Positions 1 through 10,901 of a DNA stretch of 64,000 nucleotides are shown here, piece after piece. Position 1 is the first letter of the stretch. Each line of letters opens with the position of its first letter. Under the pieces are notes generated by a model that was not told the DNA's origin, ran no database searches, and saw nothing but the letters and a program-made list of their open reading frames with translations. This DNA comes from Stachybotrys elegans (lineage: Eukaryota > Ascomycota > Sordariomycetes > Hypocreales > Stachybotryaceae): positions 930,001 through 994,000 of the forward strand of contig JAGPNK010000002.1 in the NCBI GenBank assembly GCA_020746835.1, in the 5' to 3' direction. The translations under genes were made by a program, and so were the position numbers.

Positions 1-933
1 TGGCTCAGGCACTCGGTCAAGGTGTCTGATGCCCCAGATACTGGCAATTATGATTAGGAGGCTGGTGATGAATGCCGATGTATCTGGGAGAAGGAAAACG
101 AAACCGACGACGAGCAGAACAGCGAACGGCGGATCAAGCGGTTTCGTTAGGCGGGTTGCTCCTAATCTTCTCTGGCTACCTACCTACCTAGTATTGCTAG
201 TTTAGGGGTCCTAGGGGGCAAGAGGCACTTTCTGACTGGGCAGGCACTGGTAGGATCCACCCTCACTCAGCACTGGCACTTGATGACAGCCTGGTAATTA
301 ATTCGACTCTGGCAGCCAAGAATGACGAACAGGCGCATGGATGGCCTCCGCTATTACTCTTCAGATGACGAGGCACCCGGCCCGGATCCCTTGGCAGCAG
401 CAGCGATACAACACAAGCGGGCGATCCGCGGCTACTTCCTCGCTCCCAAGCCACCGCCTCGTGCCTCGAGTTCAGAAAGCATGCGAGAACTACTGCAGCG
501 CGCCGACTTATTTCTGAGCATATTTTAAGGCACATGTCAGTAGTGGCGTCACGTCACAGGAGATGGGAAGCACGTTGCTTCTTCTGCATGCCGTCACATG
601 GGATTCCCACAACCCTACCGGACGTGGGGGCGACGGGACACATGAGCTCCAGGCTGCATATTGCATCGGGAACCCTTCCCCGCCAACCACACCAGGCGGC
701 ACGCGCGTGTACATACACACACCTACGCTACCTACATGTGGTGTATGGCGCAATCGTGGAGCTGCTGGCCTGACACGGGTTCTGTATGTACGAGCAGATG
801 TTCGGATGACAGTCCATTCGCTATCTACGGCCAGAGCATCTGGAAAAACCACAAATAAGCTTACGAGACCACCACCACCACCGGATCGGTCTGCATACAA
901 GACGTCCGCACGTGGCAACAAGCAGGACATGGT
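1..933. other. Left-edge region without a firm gene
   Basis: No complete gene can be supported here. On the minus strand positions 1 to about 180 are open and encode a hydrophobic stretch (LLVVGFVFLL followed by ITSLLIIIASIWG) that would fit the end of a membrane-protein exon leaving the window, but no start or family is recognisable. On the plus strand a short reading frame closes with a stop at 55-57. An ATG-initiated 68-codon frame lies at 322-528. The remainder contains short TACCTA repeats (about 175-190) and looks like intergenic DNA plus the 3' region of the reductase that follows. Confidence 0.4.
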
Positions 934-2076
934 CTATTTGGCGCCAGCACCAAACAGAGCCTCGTAAGTGTTATAGCCATACTCCAAATCTCCGTGCCAG
1001 TAGTTGGTAGAATCCGCCTTGGAAATCTGCCATGCCTCATCCAAAGCCTGCACCACCTCCTCCGGCAGCGGTCCCTTCTCCAGGTTATCCAGGTTGTTCT
1101 CGAGCTGGTCGACGCTGGAAACGCCAATGAGGATGCCGTCATTTCCATCCTTGACGCGCAGCTTCGAGTGGTGGACCATCCATCGCAGCGCCGTCTCGAT
1201 CATGGTCAGGTTGTGCTTCTCGGCCGCGGCTTCGACGACCTGCAGCGACCTGAAGGTGCTCTCGCGGAAGTATCGGTTGCGGTAGTTGGAGCCTTGTGCG
1301 GTGCTGACGTCGGAAAAGCGTCCGCTGTCGGGCACGATATCCTTGGACTTGATCTTGCCCGAGAACAGGCCGCCGGCAATGGGATTGTACACGACAATGT
1401 CGAGTCCGTACCGCCGGCACGCCGTGAAGAGCTCCGCGTCGATGTTGCGCGTGATGCAGTTGTACATGCCCTGGTATACCGAGGGGCGCACCCAACCGTT
1501 GTATTTGCACGTCATGACCACTTCGGCTACCTCGTATGCCGTGAAGTTGCTCAGGCCCAGTTGCAGAAACTTGCCGGCCTTGTGAAGCTTGTCCACGGCC
1601 TCGAGCGTCTCTGCGAATGGCACTCCACGGTCCGGACGGTGGAGGTATAGCAGCTGATGATTTGAAACATTGCTGGTCAGTCACCAGTGCCAATCGCGGG
1701 CTGAGATCAAGGGTAGAGGGGGGGGGAGGGGTTGTCTCACATCGATGCAGTCAGTACCGAGCTCCTTCAAGCTTATCTCGACGGACTCGGCGACCTTGTC
1801 GGCAGCATTATCCCCTGACTTGGACGGATACTGGACCTTGGTGGCCAGAAACAGACCCCTATCCTTCCAGCCGGCCTCCCTTGTGAAGGCCTCCTGCTGC
1901 CTGCCGACGTAGACGCGAGCCGTGTCAACTTCATTGTAGCCTCTCTTCTGAAGCAGGTCGAGCGCCTTGCCAAACGTCTCCTGGTCCGTAATGCGTGCTC
2001 CATCCTCCTCCTTGGGCCCGAAGGTCATCAGCCCCAGGATGACGCGGGGGTTTGGCGACTTGGCGATCAAAGGCAT
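934..2076 (-). CDS. Aldo/keto reductase, AKR7 (aflatoxin aldehyde reductase)-like
   Basis: Two exons, 2076-1741 and 1653-934, joined across an 87-bp intron (GTGAGA donor, CAG acceptor), give about 351 residues, normal for the family. The frame is open to 2094 but the first ATG is at 2076. Visible motifs are the N-terminal VILGLMTFGP strand, the catalytic Asp/Tyr in DTARVY, the Lys in ATKVQY, the His in LYLHRPDRG (created exactly by the splice), and the C-terminal NADPH-binding LIGVSSVDQLENN. Family members reduce aldehydes and ketones with NADPH in the cytosol. The spacing GLMTFGP plus the C-terminal WHGDLEYGYNTYEALFG resembles the AKR7/YakC-like branch, so the substrate is probably a reactive aldehyde, but this is inference. 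It is divergently transcribed from the PPR gene across about 860 bp. Confidence 0.85.
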
Positions 2077-2935
2077 TTTGATTGGTTTTATCAAGTTAGG
2101 TTACGAAAATCTATGATACCCAAAATCTGCCTTACAGGTGGTTGGAATCTACCCCTCCTTGGCGGGACATGCACCTTAAATACATCCGAGGCCTTCAGCT
2201 CTCCAGGCCAATTCTCATTATCAAACTGAGGGGCAATGATGCAAGCGATGCGGGCGGGACCAACTCAGTGTCGACACGGCATTAGGAGATAAGACGGTCT
2301 TGACGCCACTTAGCCGTATAAAGATCGGATAGGATGATGCGTTTCCGCATTTCCAGAAAATGGACGATTACAAATGGCTGCGAACCAACGGACTGTGGCT
2401 TAAATCCGACGACGGCCTGGGTTGCCTGAAGGTAATATGAACGCATGAGTAAATGGCCTCAGCTAATAGATGCAAGATAAACCCATAGGTTTGGGAAAGC
2501 TGAGGTATGCATACATATGTAGGTGCAGACAGCGTCCGCTATGAATGTGCTGGCATGGAACCTGGATTCACTAGGGGGGCTCTCAGGACCAGTGATTGTT
2601 TCATCCATTCCGTGAGGAGTCAATTAAATACAACAACGATAAATACTTTATCTTGAATTCTCAAGAGATCGAAATTGGGGTAGGAGGTAGGTATGCGTGT
2701 GCGATGTGAAGCTGGGCTTGTCTTATCGATAACATCGAATTCGAGCGGGCCATTCCCGGGTAATTGTCAACTTTCAAAACCTCCAGCCCGCTACTGGACG
2801 TTGATAATTGGAGCTCCATATCGACGGCCGATGCCATGACCTCGCGATAGTAGCGCCCCTGCGCCATTACCTTCTCCTGCAAGTATCCAATTGGTGCTTG
2901 ATGCGTCCCCTCGCTGCCGGTGCATATCCATCAAC
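2077..2935. promoter_or_regulatory. Shared divergent promoter region (reductase / PPR gene)
   Basis: This 860-bp stretch lies between two divergent start codons and has no long reading frame with family motifs. It must hold both promoters and leaders. No specific binding site is claimed. Confidence 0.4.
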
Positions 2936-5366
2936 ATGAGGCCAGTCGTGGCCAGGCAAGCCCGACGGCTGCTTCACCGTGCCAGCACTCCGTCCTGCGC
3001 CGCCCACACGACGCCGGTCCGTCGACGAACAACTCCGCGACCCATAAGCTCCAGAACCTTTCAGCGGACGTTCCTCACCTCGATATTCAAGCAGCCGCCG
3101 CGTCCCGTGAGACCCCCCGAGTATGAGCCTGGATGGATGACCATTATGCTGTGGAGGAGCCGGATGCTGGATAACCTTCGACCGCCTCCTCATAGCGACC
3201 TTCTCCAGTCCCTGGACCAATTAATGAAGTCCAAGCTAAGGTCAGGGATGCCCTTGAACAGCACGCAGGCTTTGCAGTGCCGCAGGCTGCTCGAGTGGCT
3301 CGCCGAGTCCTCTATTTCCCAGCAGGCCGAGCCCATTGGCGCCGGCTCTCTATTACGGGTGCGACGAGTGCTCCTTGAGATTGAGCCCCTCGAACGAACC
3401 GAGCATCACGTTGAACTAGCCAAGGCCATATATCGGATTCTCCTGGACAAGAACTACAGCGGAAAGCTCGGGTGGGAGGATTCAGTGCCGATGCCTTGGT
3501 GCGATCTGGTTAAACAACTGTGTCTCTACGGCGCTGCAAGAGAAGCCTGGGAAATGGTTCAGTCAAAATGGGACGACTTTGATTACAATTTCTGGATCAA
3601 GAAGCATGGGCTTGTGGCCGAGGTGGCACGAGCTCTGGCTCGCGAGGGCCATGAGAAGGACCTTGTCGAGGTAGTGGACTACGCCGAGACTCACGGCGTA
3701 CCGTACGACTTTAGGCTTCAGGACTCCGTTGTGTGCTTCTTTGCGGAGCGCGATCGCATTGACGAAACCCGGTACTGGCTCGACAAGCCCAACGGCCAGC
3801 GCTACCCATCTGCCAATGTCCACATCGCCTTGGCCGAGCTTGCCCTGAGGAAAGGCTTGCAGGACTGGGCGACTTCATTGGTTCTTAAGACTGCCCAAGA
3901 GCATCCCCCCAACTACATATGGGATGCTCTGTTGCAGTCTATGCTCCTGCTGGGCAGGACTGTCGATGATCTAGACTCTGTCATGGGAAACATGGTCAGC
4001 CGAAAAACCATTGTGGCCCCTACCGTCCAGACCTTCAACGGATTACTACGCGTTGCGGTCCAGATGAAAGATGCTGATCTCGCAAATGAGATCTTCGCAC
4101 TATGCAAGAAGAGGAAAATTCGAAGGAACGGAGAGACATTGCTCATAATGCTTTCCCTCCACCTTGAGGTGGGACAGATGGACGCAGCCAAAACGAGATG
4201 GCAAGAGGTCCAAAAATTACAGGCATGGGGAGATTCATCTACATCGCTCCAAGAATGCCGCCGGCTCGTTAGTCAGTACTTGACTTTGCTGGGCCAGCAG
4301 CCCCGACCAGATTTTCCGCAGATCCTCTCCGTCCTGGAGTTTGTCGATGAGAACCAGATAGGCCTCGTGCCCGAGACCGTGGCTGTGCTTTGCCAGACCC
4401 TCCTCGAGAATGAGCAGACCCACGATGTCATGGACCTGCTATCCTCCCATTGCTTCATGTACAGTGCGGAAATGCGACATGTCGTGCAGCTGTCTCTTGC
4501 TTCATTCTGCATGGAGCCCAAGACGAGCACAGCGCGCTCCTGGGAAGCATATCAGCTCTTATATCAGTTCTTCCAGGATGCCGACTTCGATCTACGATCC
4601 AAGTTGATACAAAATTTCTTTAACAGAAAACGCCCCGACATGGCCGTACAGGTATTGGGCCACATGCGGACCCATAGGAATCAGGCATATCGACCCAGGC
4701 ATGAGACTTACATCACCTGCTTGGAGGGTCTAGCAGCAGTCCCCGATCGCCAAGCCTTGGCCACTGTGCACAACATGCTCAAGATAGACACAACAATACA
4801 GCTCGACACCAAGCTCTACACGGCTCTTATGATTGCATACACCGCATGCGGTGAGCCGCGAAGGGCAATAGACTTCTGGCAGGATATCTCGTTCTCGCAA
4901 GAGGGCCCAACATATGCTAGCATAGAAGCCATCTTTTGGGCGCTCGAGAAGAGGCCTACCGGCGACAACAAAGCAAGAGATATATGGAGGACCATAGAAA
5001 TGATGGACCTGGACGTCCCACCCGCCATCTACAACGCCTACGTGGGCGCAATCGCGGCAGACGGCCAGGAGCAGGAGGCCGAACGTCTGATTGTCCAGAT
5101 GGCGGGCCTGGTCGGGACAGGGCCAGACGCAACGACGTAAGTCCAATTAACCATTCAACCCCCTGGGCTCAATTCCCATGCTGACGCGCTGCCATAGTCT
5201 AGGAATCACATACAACGCATTACCGGGCCAGCAGCTGCAGTCTGCCTTCAAAGACTGGGCTCAACGGCAGTATCCTCACATATGGGCGGAGTTGGAGAAG
5301 GTGGGCAAGCGTATGAACGCGGAAGGGCTCTGTTTGTTCAAGGTTAAGCGCGTCTTGAAGGCTTGA
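2936..5366 (+). CDS. Mitochondrial PPR-repeat protein, probable complex I assembly factor CIA84
   Basis: Exons 2936-5136 and 5198-5366 (GTAAGT donor, CTGAC branch site, TAG acceptor) encode about 789 residues. The frame is open from 2891, but the first ATG at 2936 begins an Arg/Ser-rich, acid-free presequence (MRPVVARQARRLLHRAST), so this start is preferred. The body is helical with degenerate 35-residue PPR-like units, for example VQTFNGLLRVAVQMKDADLANEIFALCKK, interrupted here for brevity, and TKLYTALMIAYTACGEPRRA. The C-terminus TYNALPGQQLQSAFKDW is restored only after splicing. PPR proteins bind RNA or act in organelle assembly. In Neurospora, CIA84 is a PPR protein needed for complex I membrane-arm assembly, and this length, targeting signal and C-terminus fit it. 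The specific orthology is from memory and less certain than the PPR and mitochondrial calls. Convergent with the S18 gene, 160 bp away. Confidence 0.8.
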
Positions 5367-5526
5367 TATTGTAACGATATGTAGAAAGGGACTTGTACGG
5401 TTTTTGTATATCTATACAGATGATAGAGGGCGAAAGCTGTTGTACATTTTGTATGTTGGAAACAGATATGGACCATTGGTTCTTTCTCCCGTTTCATGGT
5501 CCACAAGTTATCAAAACAGAGAGCTT

Positions 5527-6343
5527 CTACTGCTTGCGTGCAGGGTAGAATTGGGATCGGATCAGTTCCGGGTGGTCGTGGACGCTGGGATACAGTCCCA
5601 TTCCCTGTGCTCGACGGATCATCTTGGCCACCTTGCGCTGGTTCACGGGCGACAGGTTGGTGAACTTGGAATGCTGAATCGCTCCACCGGGCGTCGTAAA
5701 GTCCTGGATCAAGGAGAAGTTCTGCATTTACCAGCGTCAGTCCAGCGTTTTCCCATCTTGGCTACCAGAGAGCCTTCTCCTGCTCTTGCGTGCGTGCTTT
5801 CTTTTTCCCTTTTCTTACCTTGTACAGGTCCTCGGGGCGGACGCCCAAGGCGTCGATGACATCGGCCTTGCGCAGCGACTTCTTGCGCCACTTGCGCATC
5901 TCGACGGGGCTCAGGTCGTGGGGCGAGTAGACGTCGCCGACCTCCCAGCTGCGAGGCATCTGCTTGAGGTAGTCTCTGGAGATCTTCTGGTTGCGCGACG
6001 CCTCAAGCTGGTCCAGCCGCCTCTGGTTGTACTCCTCGGTGCGGTTACGGAACTTTTCGAGAAGCTTGGAGGAGGTGACGGAGGAGGAGGAGGAGCCGCT
6101 GCTGTGGTTGGAGGTGTTGCGGTTGAAATTGTTCTTGTTGCCGTTGGGACGCGGGGACCACTTGGCCTCGCTCATGCCCAGCACGCTGTCGGTCGAGGAT
6201 TGCTGCTGCTGCTGTCTAGGCGCGTGTGGTTGACGGGGCTCGCGGGGAGGGAGCTGTGCGGCGGCTGTGGAGGAGAATTGGCGGGAGACGAGGGTCCTGA
6301 GCGTGGCGCTGAGCGCGCCGGGCGCTTGTGGTCGTAGATGCAT
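5527..6343 (-). CDS. RSM18: Mitochondrial small-subunit ribosomal protein bS18m
   Basis: Exons 6343-5819 and 5721-5527 are joined over a 97-bp intron (GTAAGA donor, GCAG acceptor) to give about 239 residues. The N-terminus is a Ser/Arg/Gln-rich targeting segment with polyglutamine and polyserine runs. The S18 fold begins near residue 170: the splice joins RPEDLYK to NFSLIQDFTTPGG, and it continues IQHSKFTNLSPVNQRKVAKM IRRAQGMGLYP, the typical S18 signature of a basic helix that contacts 16S-like rRNA. Bacterial S18 is about 75 residues; the long basic N-terminal extension is usual in fungal mitochondria. Head-to-head with IMP3 over 295 bp, so both genes probably share a bidirectional promoter, and both serve ribosome production (mitochondrial and cytosolic). 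Confidence 0.88.
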
Positions 6344-6638
6344 GATGGGGGAGGCTCGTTGGTTTGATTGACGACGTCGAATATAGACCTAACAACGAGG
6401 TTTTCTAGAATAAGGTACAACAATCCTAGCAGCTGGAAAGGGTCACGAGTGGAGAATTTCCGCGATAAGCCAGAGGCCTTATCGGGTCCCCGCTACTTTT
6501 TTCCCCCAAACGACGACTTGACATTCAAGTCGTCAAAAGCAGGCAAATTCAGGGACATCAATTCGAGCAAGGAGAGTAAATCCATACGGGGAATTCTCTT
6601 GATCTTTCGCTTTCTTCTTCTTCAGACATATTGCCAGG
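6344..6638. promoter_or_regulatory. Bidirectional promoter between S18m and IMP3
   Basis: The 295 bp between divergent ATGs include a CTTTCTTCTTCTT pyrimidine tract just upstream of the IMP3 start (about 6608-6622). There is no room for two separated promoters, so a shared regulatory region is inferred. Confidence 0.5.
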
Positions 6639-7258
6639 ATGGTGCGAAAACTCAAGTTTCACGAGCAGAAGCTCCTGCGCAAGACCGACTTCATCACATA
6701 CAAGCAAGACAATGGCCACCGCGACAAGGCCGTCATCCGGCGGTACATGATCCAGAAGCCCGAGGAGTATCACAAGTACAATCGCATCTGCGGTGTAAGT
6801 CGCGCCTCTCCAAAGCCTCGCTCTGTCGAGGAGCTCCCCTGCTGACCCAGCGCCTCACCCAGTCTCTCCGCCAACTCGCCCACCGTCTCTCCCTCCTCCC
6901 TCCCGACAACGCCGCCCGCCGCAAGCACGAGGACCTGCTGCTCAACAAGCTCTACGACATGGGCATCCTGTCGTCTGCGTCGAAGCTATCGGCCGTGGAG
7001 AACAGCGTCACCGTCAGCGCCTTTGCGCGCCGCCGCCTCGCCGTCGTCATGACGAGGCTGCGCATGGCTGAGACCGTCCAGGCGGCGACGAAGCTCATTG
7101 AGCAAGGTCACGTCCGCGTCGGCACCGAGGTGGTCACGGAGCCTGGTTTCCTCATCACGAGGTCGAATGAGGACTTTGTCACATGGGCGGTCGGCAGCAA
7201 GATTAAGAAGAATATCATGAAGTATAGGGATCAGCTCGATGATTTTGAGCTGCTATGA
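6639..7258 (+). CDS. IMP3: U3 snoRNP protein IMP3
   Basis: Exons 6639-6794 and 6863-7258 flank a 68-bp intron (GTAAGT donor, GCTGAC branch, CAG acceptor) and encode 183 residues, the same length as yeast Imp3. The N-terminus [18 protein letters not shown] and the [17 protein letters not shown] segment are diagnostic. An S4 RNA-binding domain lies at about residues 107-170 ([20 protein letters not shown], then [19 protein letters not shown]). Imp3 bridges U3 snoRNA and the pre-18S rRNA in the nucleolar small-subunit processome. The gene lies head-to-head with the S18m gene. A polyadenylation-like AATAAA lies near 7566. Confidence 0.95.
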
Positions 7259-7736
7259 GGCGTCGGCTCAAGGGTATTTTACGATACGAACCGCGTTGTC
7301 CCTGTTAGAATGCATGCGCTCGGCGCCAGCCTCAGGCCGTATTCATGTCGCGGGCACAAAGGCTTTCGTCTTTGCCAGAGCGCAACCAACGCCGACGCGA
7401 GTTTGGGGCGGCACTTGGACCATGAGCTCGCCATCCGCTGTGTCCAGCAAGGATATGGGTCAAGAGGGGGCTGGATCAGACGATGTCAAAAGGTGGCGAT
7501 CCCGCCTGCAGAACGAATGTATCACCGTGGAATGAATACATGTTCTTGTGGGCAGCGTGGGAGGAATAAAAGTGCGAGGGGCGGTATTAGGTCACATGGT
7601 TTATTGGCGTTTACATGGTTTATTATGACATCCCATAGACGGAAAGCCGGCTGAATGCTTCCTCGAGCCTCCAATAAAGTAAATCATTCAGTACATTAGG
7701 GGTATCTAGGTATTGTGCCGGGGGAAACCCGTAACA
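7259..7736. other. Intergenic, 3' ends of IMP3 and the SNF2 gene
   Basis: These two genes converge here. The interval contains AATAAA-type signals (about 7566 and near 7674) and no supportable gene. Confidence 0.5.
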
Positions 7737-10700
7737 TCACAGTTCATCATCTTCGTCATCATCGGACAAAAAGATCGAGTCCCGTTTAGCCTTGAGAAAT
7801 GCTTTCTCTTCCCGATCGACCTTCTCAACCTTAGGCAAGAATGCCCCTTCTTGCTTAACCTTCCTTTCCTCGGTCTTGACAAGCGATTTGTCCTCCTGTT
7901 TTGCGAGCTTCCGGTCCTCTTGTTTGGGGTCCAGGAGATCATGATGAGACTCCATGTTGGTATCCTCTTCCTTTGGGTCCTGCTTCTTCAGGGACATCTT
8001 CTCCACGTCGTCCTTATTGAGACAGGTTTCGCTCTTGACGCCAGTCTCTGACCTCTTTATGCGCTGTTGCTCTGCAGCTTCCTCGGCCAATATCGCCTTT
8101 CGTCTTTTGTAAAAGGTATCAAGACAGTTGCGGCGAGCCTCCTGCGACCAGCCTTCTACGACGAGCGCAAACTCGGTGGCACTGGGAAACCCAAACTCCC
8201 TAGCCATCTCGCAGAACTGTCGAAGCATCACGTCTTCTGGCGGGTTGTAGATGCTGTGCAAGTCACCACCGGTGTCCTCATCACTATCAGCAAACAGTGC
8301 GCTCTGTCCTTCCACGTCTGCCTCTGAGTACGTCGTCATGACAGCCCGCCGCGAGAGCTGCTCTTCCACTTTGGAGGAGCCGATGACTTCAGAGTTGTCG
8401 TGAGTGTATTGGACTCCAGCAGAAGTCAGTATCGCCTGCACAGCATCGCTCTTGGGGGCCTTGGCTTTGCGTGACTCGAGCAACTGCTGCTGGTTTTCAG
8501 CCGCCAGAAGGGCAGCAAGTTGACTTGCTCCACCGTCCTCGCCATCAGCGTCTTCGTGTTTTACGAGGCTGAGATTCTCTTCGTCTTTGGCCGCCTTTTC
8601 CATGTCGACATCCACTAAATTCACCCCGGCTTTGGCTTCAGCAATGTTGGTTTTGTTGACAATCTCCTTGAGCAATCCGCTTTCGCTGTGCAGTGTGAAA
8701 ATGTTGGACAGACCAAAAATCTCGCCCTTTCTCTCGGTATCTTGTTGTACGCCTTTGAAATATCGCCTCTCTGATGACGCAGTGTAGCCAATGTTTGCTT
8801 GTTGCTGTTTGTATATTTGTCGGGCATATACAATCTCTTCGACCGTGCCCAGCGATATGAGCCTGAAAACCTCCACATCTCGGATCTGCCCAATACGGTA
8901 TGCTCTGTCCTGGGCTTGCAAATCATATGATGGATTCCAGTGCGGATCGACGATAACGACCTTGTTGGCGGAAGTGATGTTGAGCCCGACACCTCCTGCT
9001 TTGGTCGATATCAGGAATACAAACTGCGTTGGGTCTGTATTGAAGTTGTCCACGACCTCCTGCCGTTGTTCATACGTGAGCGATCCGTCAAGGTAGCTAA
9101 TAGTATAGCTGGTGTTCGTAAAGAGATGCTGCAGAATGCGAAGCAGTCGGACGCTATGGGAGAAGACGAGTACTTTGTCGCCGTTGCTGTGCCAGAATTT
9201 GAGCAGCTTCTTCAAGACTTTCCACTTGCCGCAATACTCCGGGTTGACCAAGTTTCTTATCTGGTCTCTCTCGTGGTAAAGGGGCTTCCACCCGTGAGGT
9301 AAGCAGGTTCGGAGAGTGTTAAGCTCCTTCTCGTGCTTGGAATCCGAATCCAGAGACGAGGGTATCAAGAGTGTCAGGTGGTTGGCCAGCTTCTGTAGCG
9401 CAATCATGCTGGGGAAGATGATCTTCTGCCACGGCGTGCCGTCACTCAGCAACTTATAGCAACACCAGCCCTTCTTAGATCCGTGTTCGCATTTCTCGGA
9501 TACTGTCTTAAGTGTATGAACGTCTTCGCTATTGACAAAGTTCTCATACGCCTCTTTCTGGAAATCAGTGAGCGGGCAAAAGACAACCCTGTCTGTCTTT
9601 TTCGGCAGCTGCTCTGCAATCAACGTCTTCATACGTCGTAGGAAGTACCTGGGGAGAAGGTTCTCGACGAGTTTCTTTGCAGTCTGTCTCGCCAGGCTGA
9701 GCTGCGCGACAGTTGCCTCGTGAGACTGGCCCACAGTCAGAGGCTTGGTGATGGTCTGAGACCATTCGTTGACTGTTCCGAAATGGCCAGGGTTGGTCCA
9801 GTCCAGCAGCGTATACAGCTCCTCGTACCTGTTCTGGATGGCGGTTCCGGTCAATCCGATGCGGCAGAGGGCATTCACTTCCTTCATGGCCTTGGTGGTC
9901 TCGGAATATTTGTCCTTTAGTCGGTGGCATTCGTCAGCGATGACGGCATCCCACTGCACCATGTTGACGGAGCTCCGGCTGTTCTTGTATGTGTCGTAGG
10001 TCGTGATCATTATCTCGAGCAAACCTGAGCGGGCAGTGCCGAGGATATCATCCTTGTTGGCTCCGTGGAATATGTCAATGTGCCACCAACCCCAGCGGTT
10101 TAGCTCATTCCTCCAATTCATGATGAGGGAGCCGGGGCATATGATGAGGATGCGGGGATACCAGCGGCCACTGCAGAAACGGACCTGCCTCATCCTCTTG
10201 TCGTCGCGCTCATCCCCTGTTTTGCCAAAGGCGACGGCCAGAAATGCAGCTACCTGAACGGTTTTGCCCAGACCCATGTCATCGCCCAGAATGCCGCCCT
10301 CCTGGAAGACGAATTTGCGGTGCAGGAACTCCACACCCTCAACTTGGTAGTCTCGCAGGTACTGGGCAATGGATGCCGGGATGAGGCCGGCAGATTTCGG
10401 CAAAGGGATGTCCTTGTATGGCCTGGACGGTTTCACACCACTGGCATCGCTAAACTTTGGCCGCTCCTCGAGGTCTCCCAGGGTTCCTGTATGGCCCAGA
10501 TCAATATCGGTGTAATCGGGAGGCAGCATGAGGGCAGCGTCATGATACTGCTTTTTAGCGGCATCGAAAGCTCGCCGTCTCTCTTGCAGATATTCGGGGG
10601 TATCATCGAGGTCTAATGCTTCACCGGCTCCGCTCTTGTCATGGTCCTTGGCTCCTCGCTTTCCGTTGCCCGTTGACTTTCTTTTTCCCTTTCCTTTACG

Positions 10701-10901
10701 CTTTTTCAATTTTGCGAGCCCATCGTCTGACTCGTCTGTCCACTGGACTTTCTCGGAGAAATCAGCAACTTCCTCACGCTTCCTCTTTTCGGTATGGCTG
10801 AGATGCAGATGCGTTCCAGGCGTTGCTGACAGGGATGCCTTATTTTTGCCATCTGCTTCGTCGATGATCTCAATTATCTGCCTAGAATTCGAAGGCGCCA
10901 T
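7737..10901 (-). CDS. SNF2-family DNA-dependent ATPase, ERCC6L2/Rad26-like
   Basis: A single uninterrupted exon encodes about 1054 residues from the ATG at 10901 (the frame is open slightly further upstream from a GTG). A basic Lys/Arg tract (KLKKRKGKGKRK, about residue 65) looks like a nuclear localisation signal. SNF2_N follows: Q-like YLRDYQVEGVEF, Walker A GDDMGLGKT (about 206-214), Walker B IADECHRLKD, and motif III GLTGTAIQN. The helicase C lobe has SHSVRLLRILQHLF, STKAGGVGLNITSANKV and QDRAYRIGQIRDVEVFRLIS. The GDDMGLGKT wording and the general layout resemble ERCC6L2 and the fungal protein often annotated as Rad26-like excision-repair helicase. The C-terminal 150 residues are charged and low-complexity, with many Lys-x-Glu pairs and a final DDDEDDEL. 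Chromatin-associated DNA repair is inferred from family. It is divergent from the amine oxidase gene. Confidence 0.88.
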   Translation of the reverse strand: MAPSNSRQIIEIIDEADGKNKASLSATPGTHLHLSHTEKRKREEVADFSEKVQWTDESDDGLAKLKKRKGKGKRKSTGNGKRGAKDHDKSGAGEALDLDDTPEYLQERRRAFDAAKKQYHDAALMLPPDYTDIDLGHTGTLGDLEERPKFSDASGVKPSRPYKDIPLPKSAGLIPASIAQYLRDYQVEGVEFLHRKFVFQEGGILGDDMGLGKTVQVAAFLAVAFGKTGDERDDKRMRQVRFCSGRWYPRILIICPGSLIMNWRNELNRWGWWHIDIFHGANKDDILGTARSGLLEIMITTYDTYKNSRSSVNMVQWDAVIADECHRLKDKYSETTKAMKEVNALCRIGLTGTAIQNRYEELYTLLDWTNPGHFGTVNEWSQTITKPLTVGQSHEATVAQLSLARQTAKKLVENLLPRYFLRRMKTLIAEQLPKKTDRVVFCPLTDFQKEAYENFVNSEDVHTLKTVSEKCEHGSKKGWCCYKLLSDGTPWQKIIFPSMIALQKLANHLTLLIPSSLDSDSKHEKELNTLRTCLPHGWKPLYHERDQIRNLVNPEYCGKWKVLKKLLKFWHSNGDKVLVFSHSVRLLRILQHLFTNTSYTISYLDGSLTYEQRQEVVDNFNTDPTQFVFLISTKAGGVGLNITSANKVVIVDPHWNPSYDLQAQDRAYRIGQIRDVEVFRLISLGTVEEIVYARQIYKQQQANIGYTASSERRYFKGVQQDTERKGEIFGLSNIFTLHSESGLLKEIVNKTNIAEAKAGVNLVDVDMEKAAKDEENLSLVKHEDADGEDGGASQLAALLAAENQQQLLESRKAKAPKSDAVQAILTSAGVQYTHDNSEVIGSSKVEEQLSRRAVMTTYSEADVEGQSALFADSDEDTGGDLHSIYNPPEDVMLRQFCEMAREFGFPSATEFALVVEGWSQEARRNCLDTFYKRRKAILAEEAAEQQRIKRSETGVKSETCLNKDDVEKMSLKKQDPKEEDTNMESHHDLLDPKQEDRKLAKQEDKSLVKTEERKVKQEGAFLPKVEKVDREEKAFLKAKRDSIFLSDDDEDDEL

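Noticed and set aside
994..1650. A 218-codon plus-strand frame opposite the aldo-keto reductase.
   Set aside because: It is the antisense shadow of a conserved enzyme with clear motifs on the minus strand.
5786..6337. A 183-codon plus-strand frame opposite the S18m gene.
   Set aside because: Antisense shadow of a real gene; no independent motif or leader.
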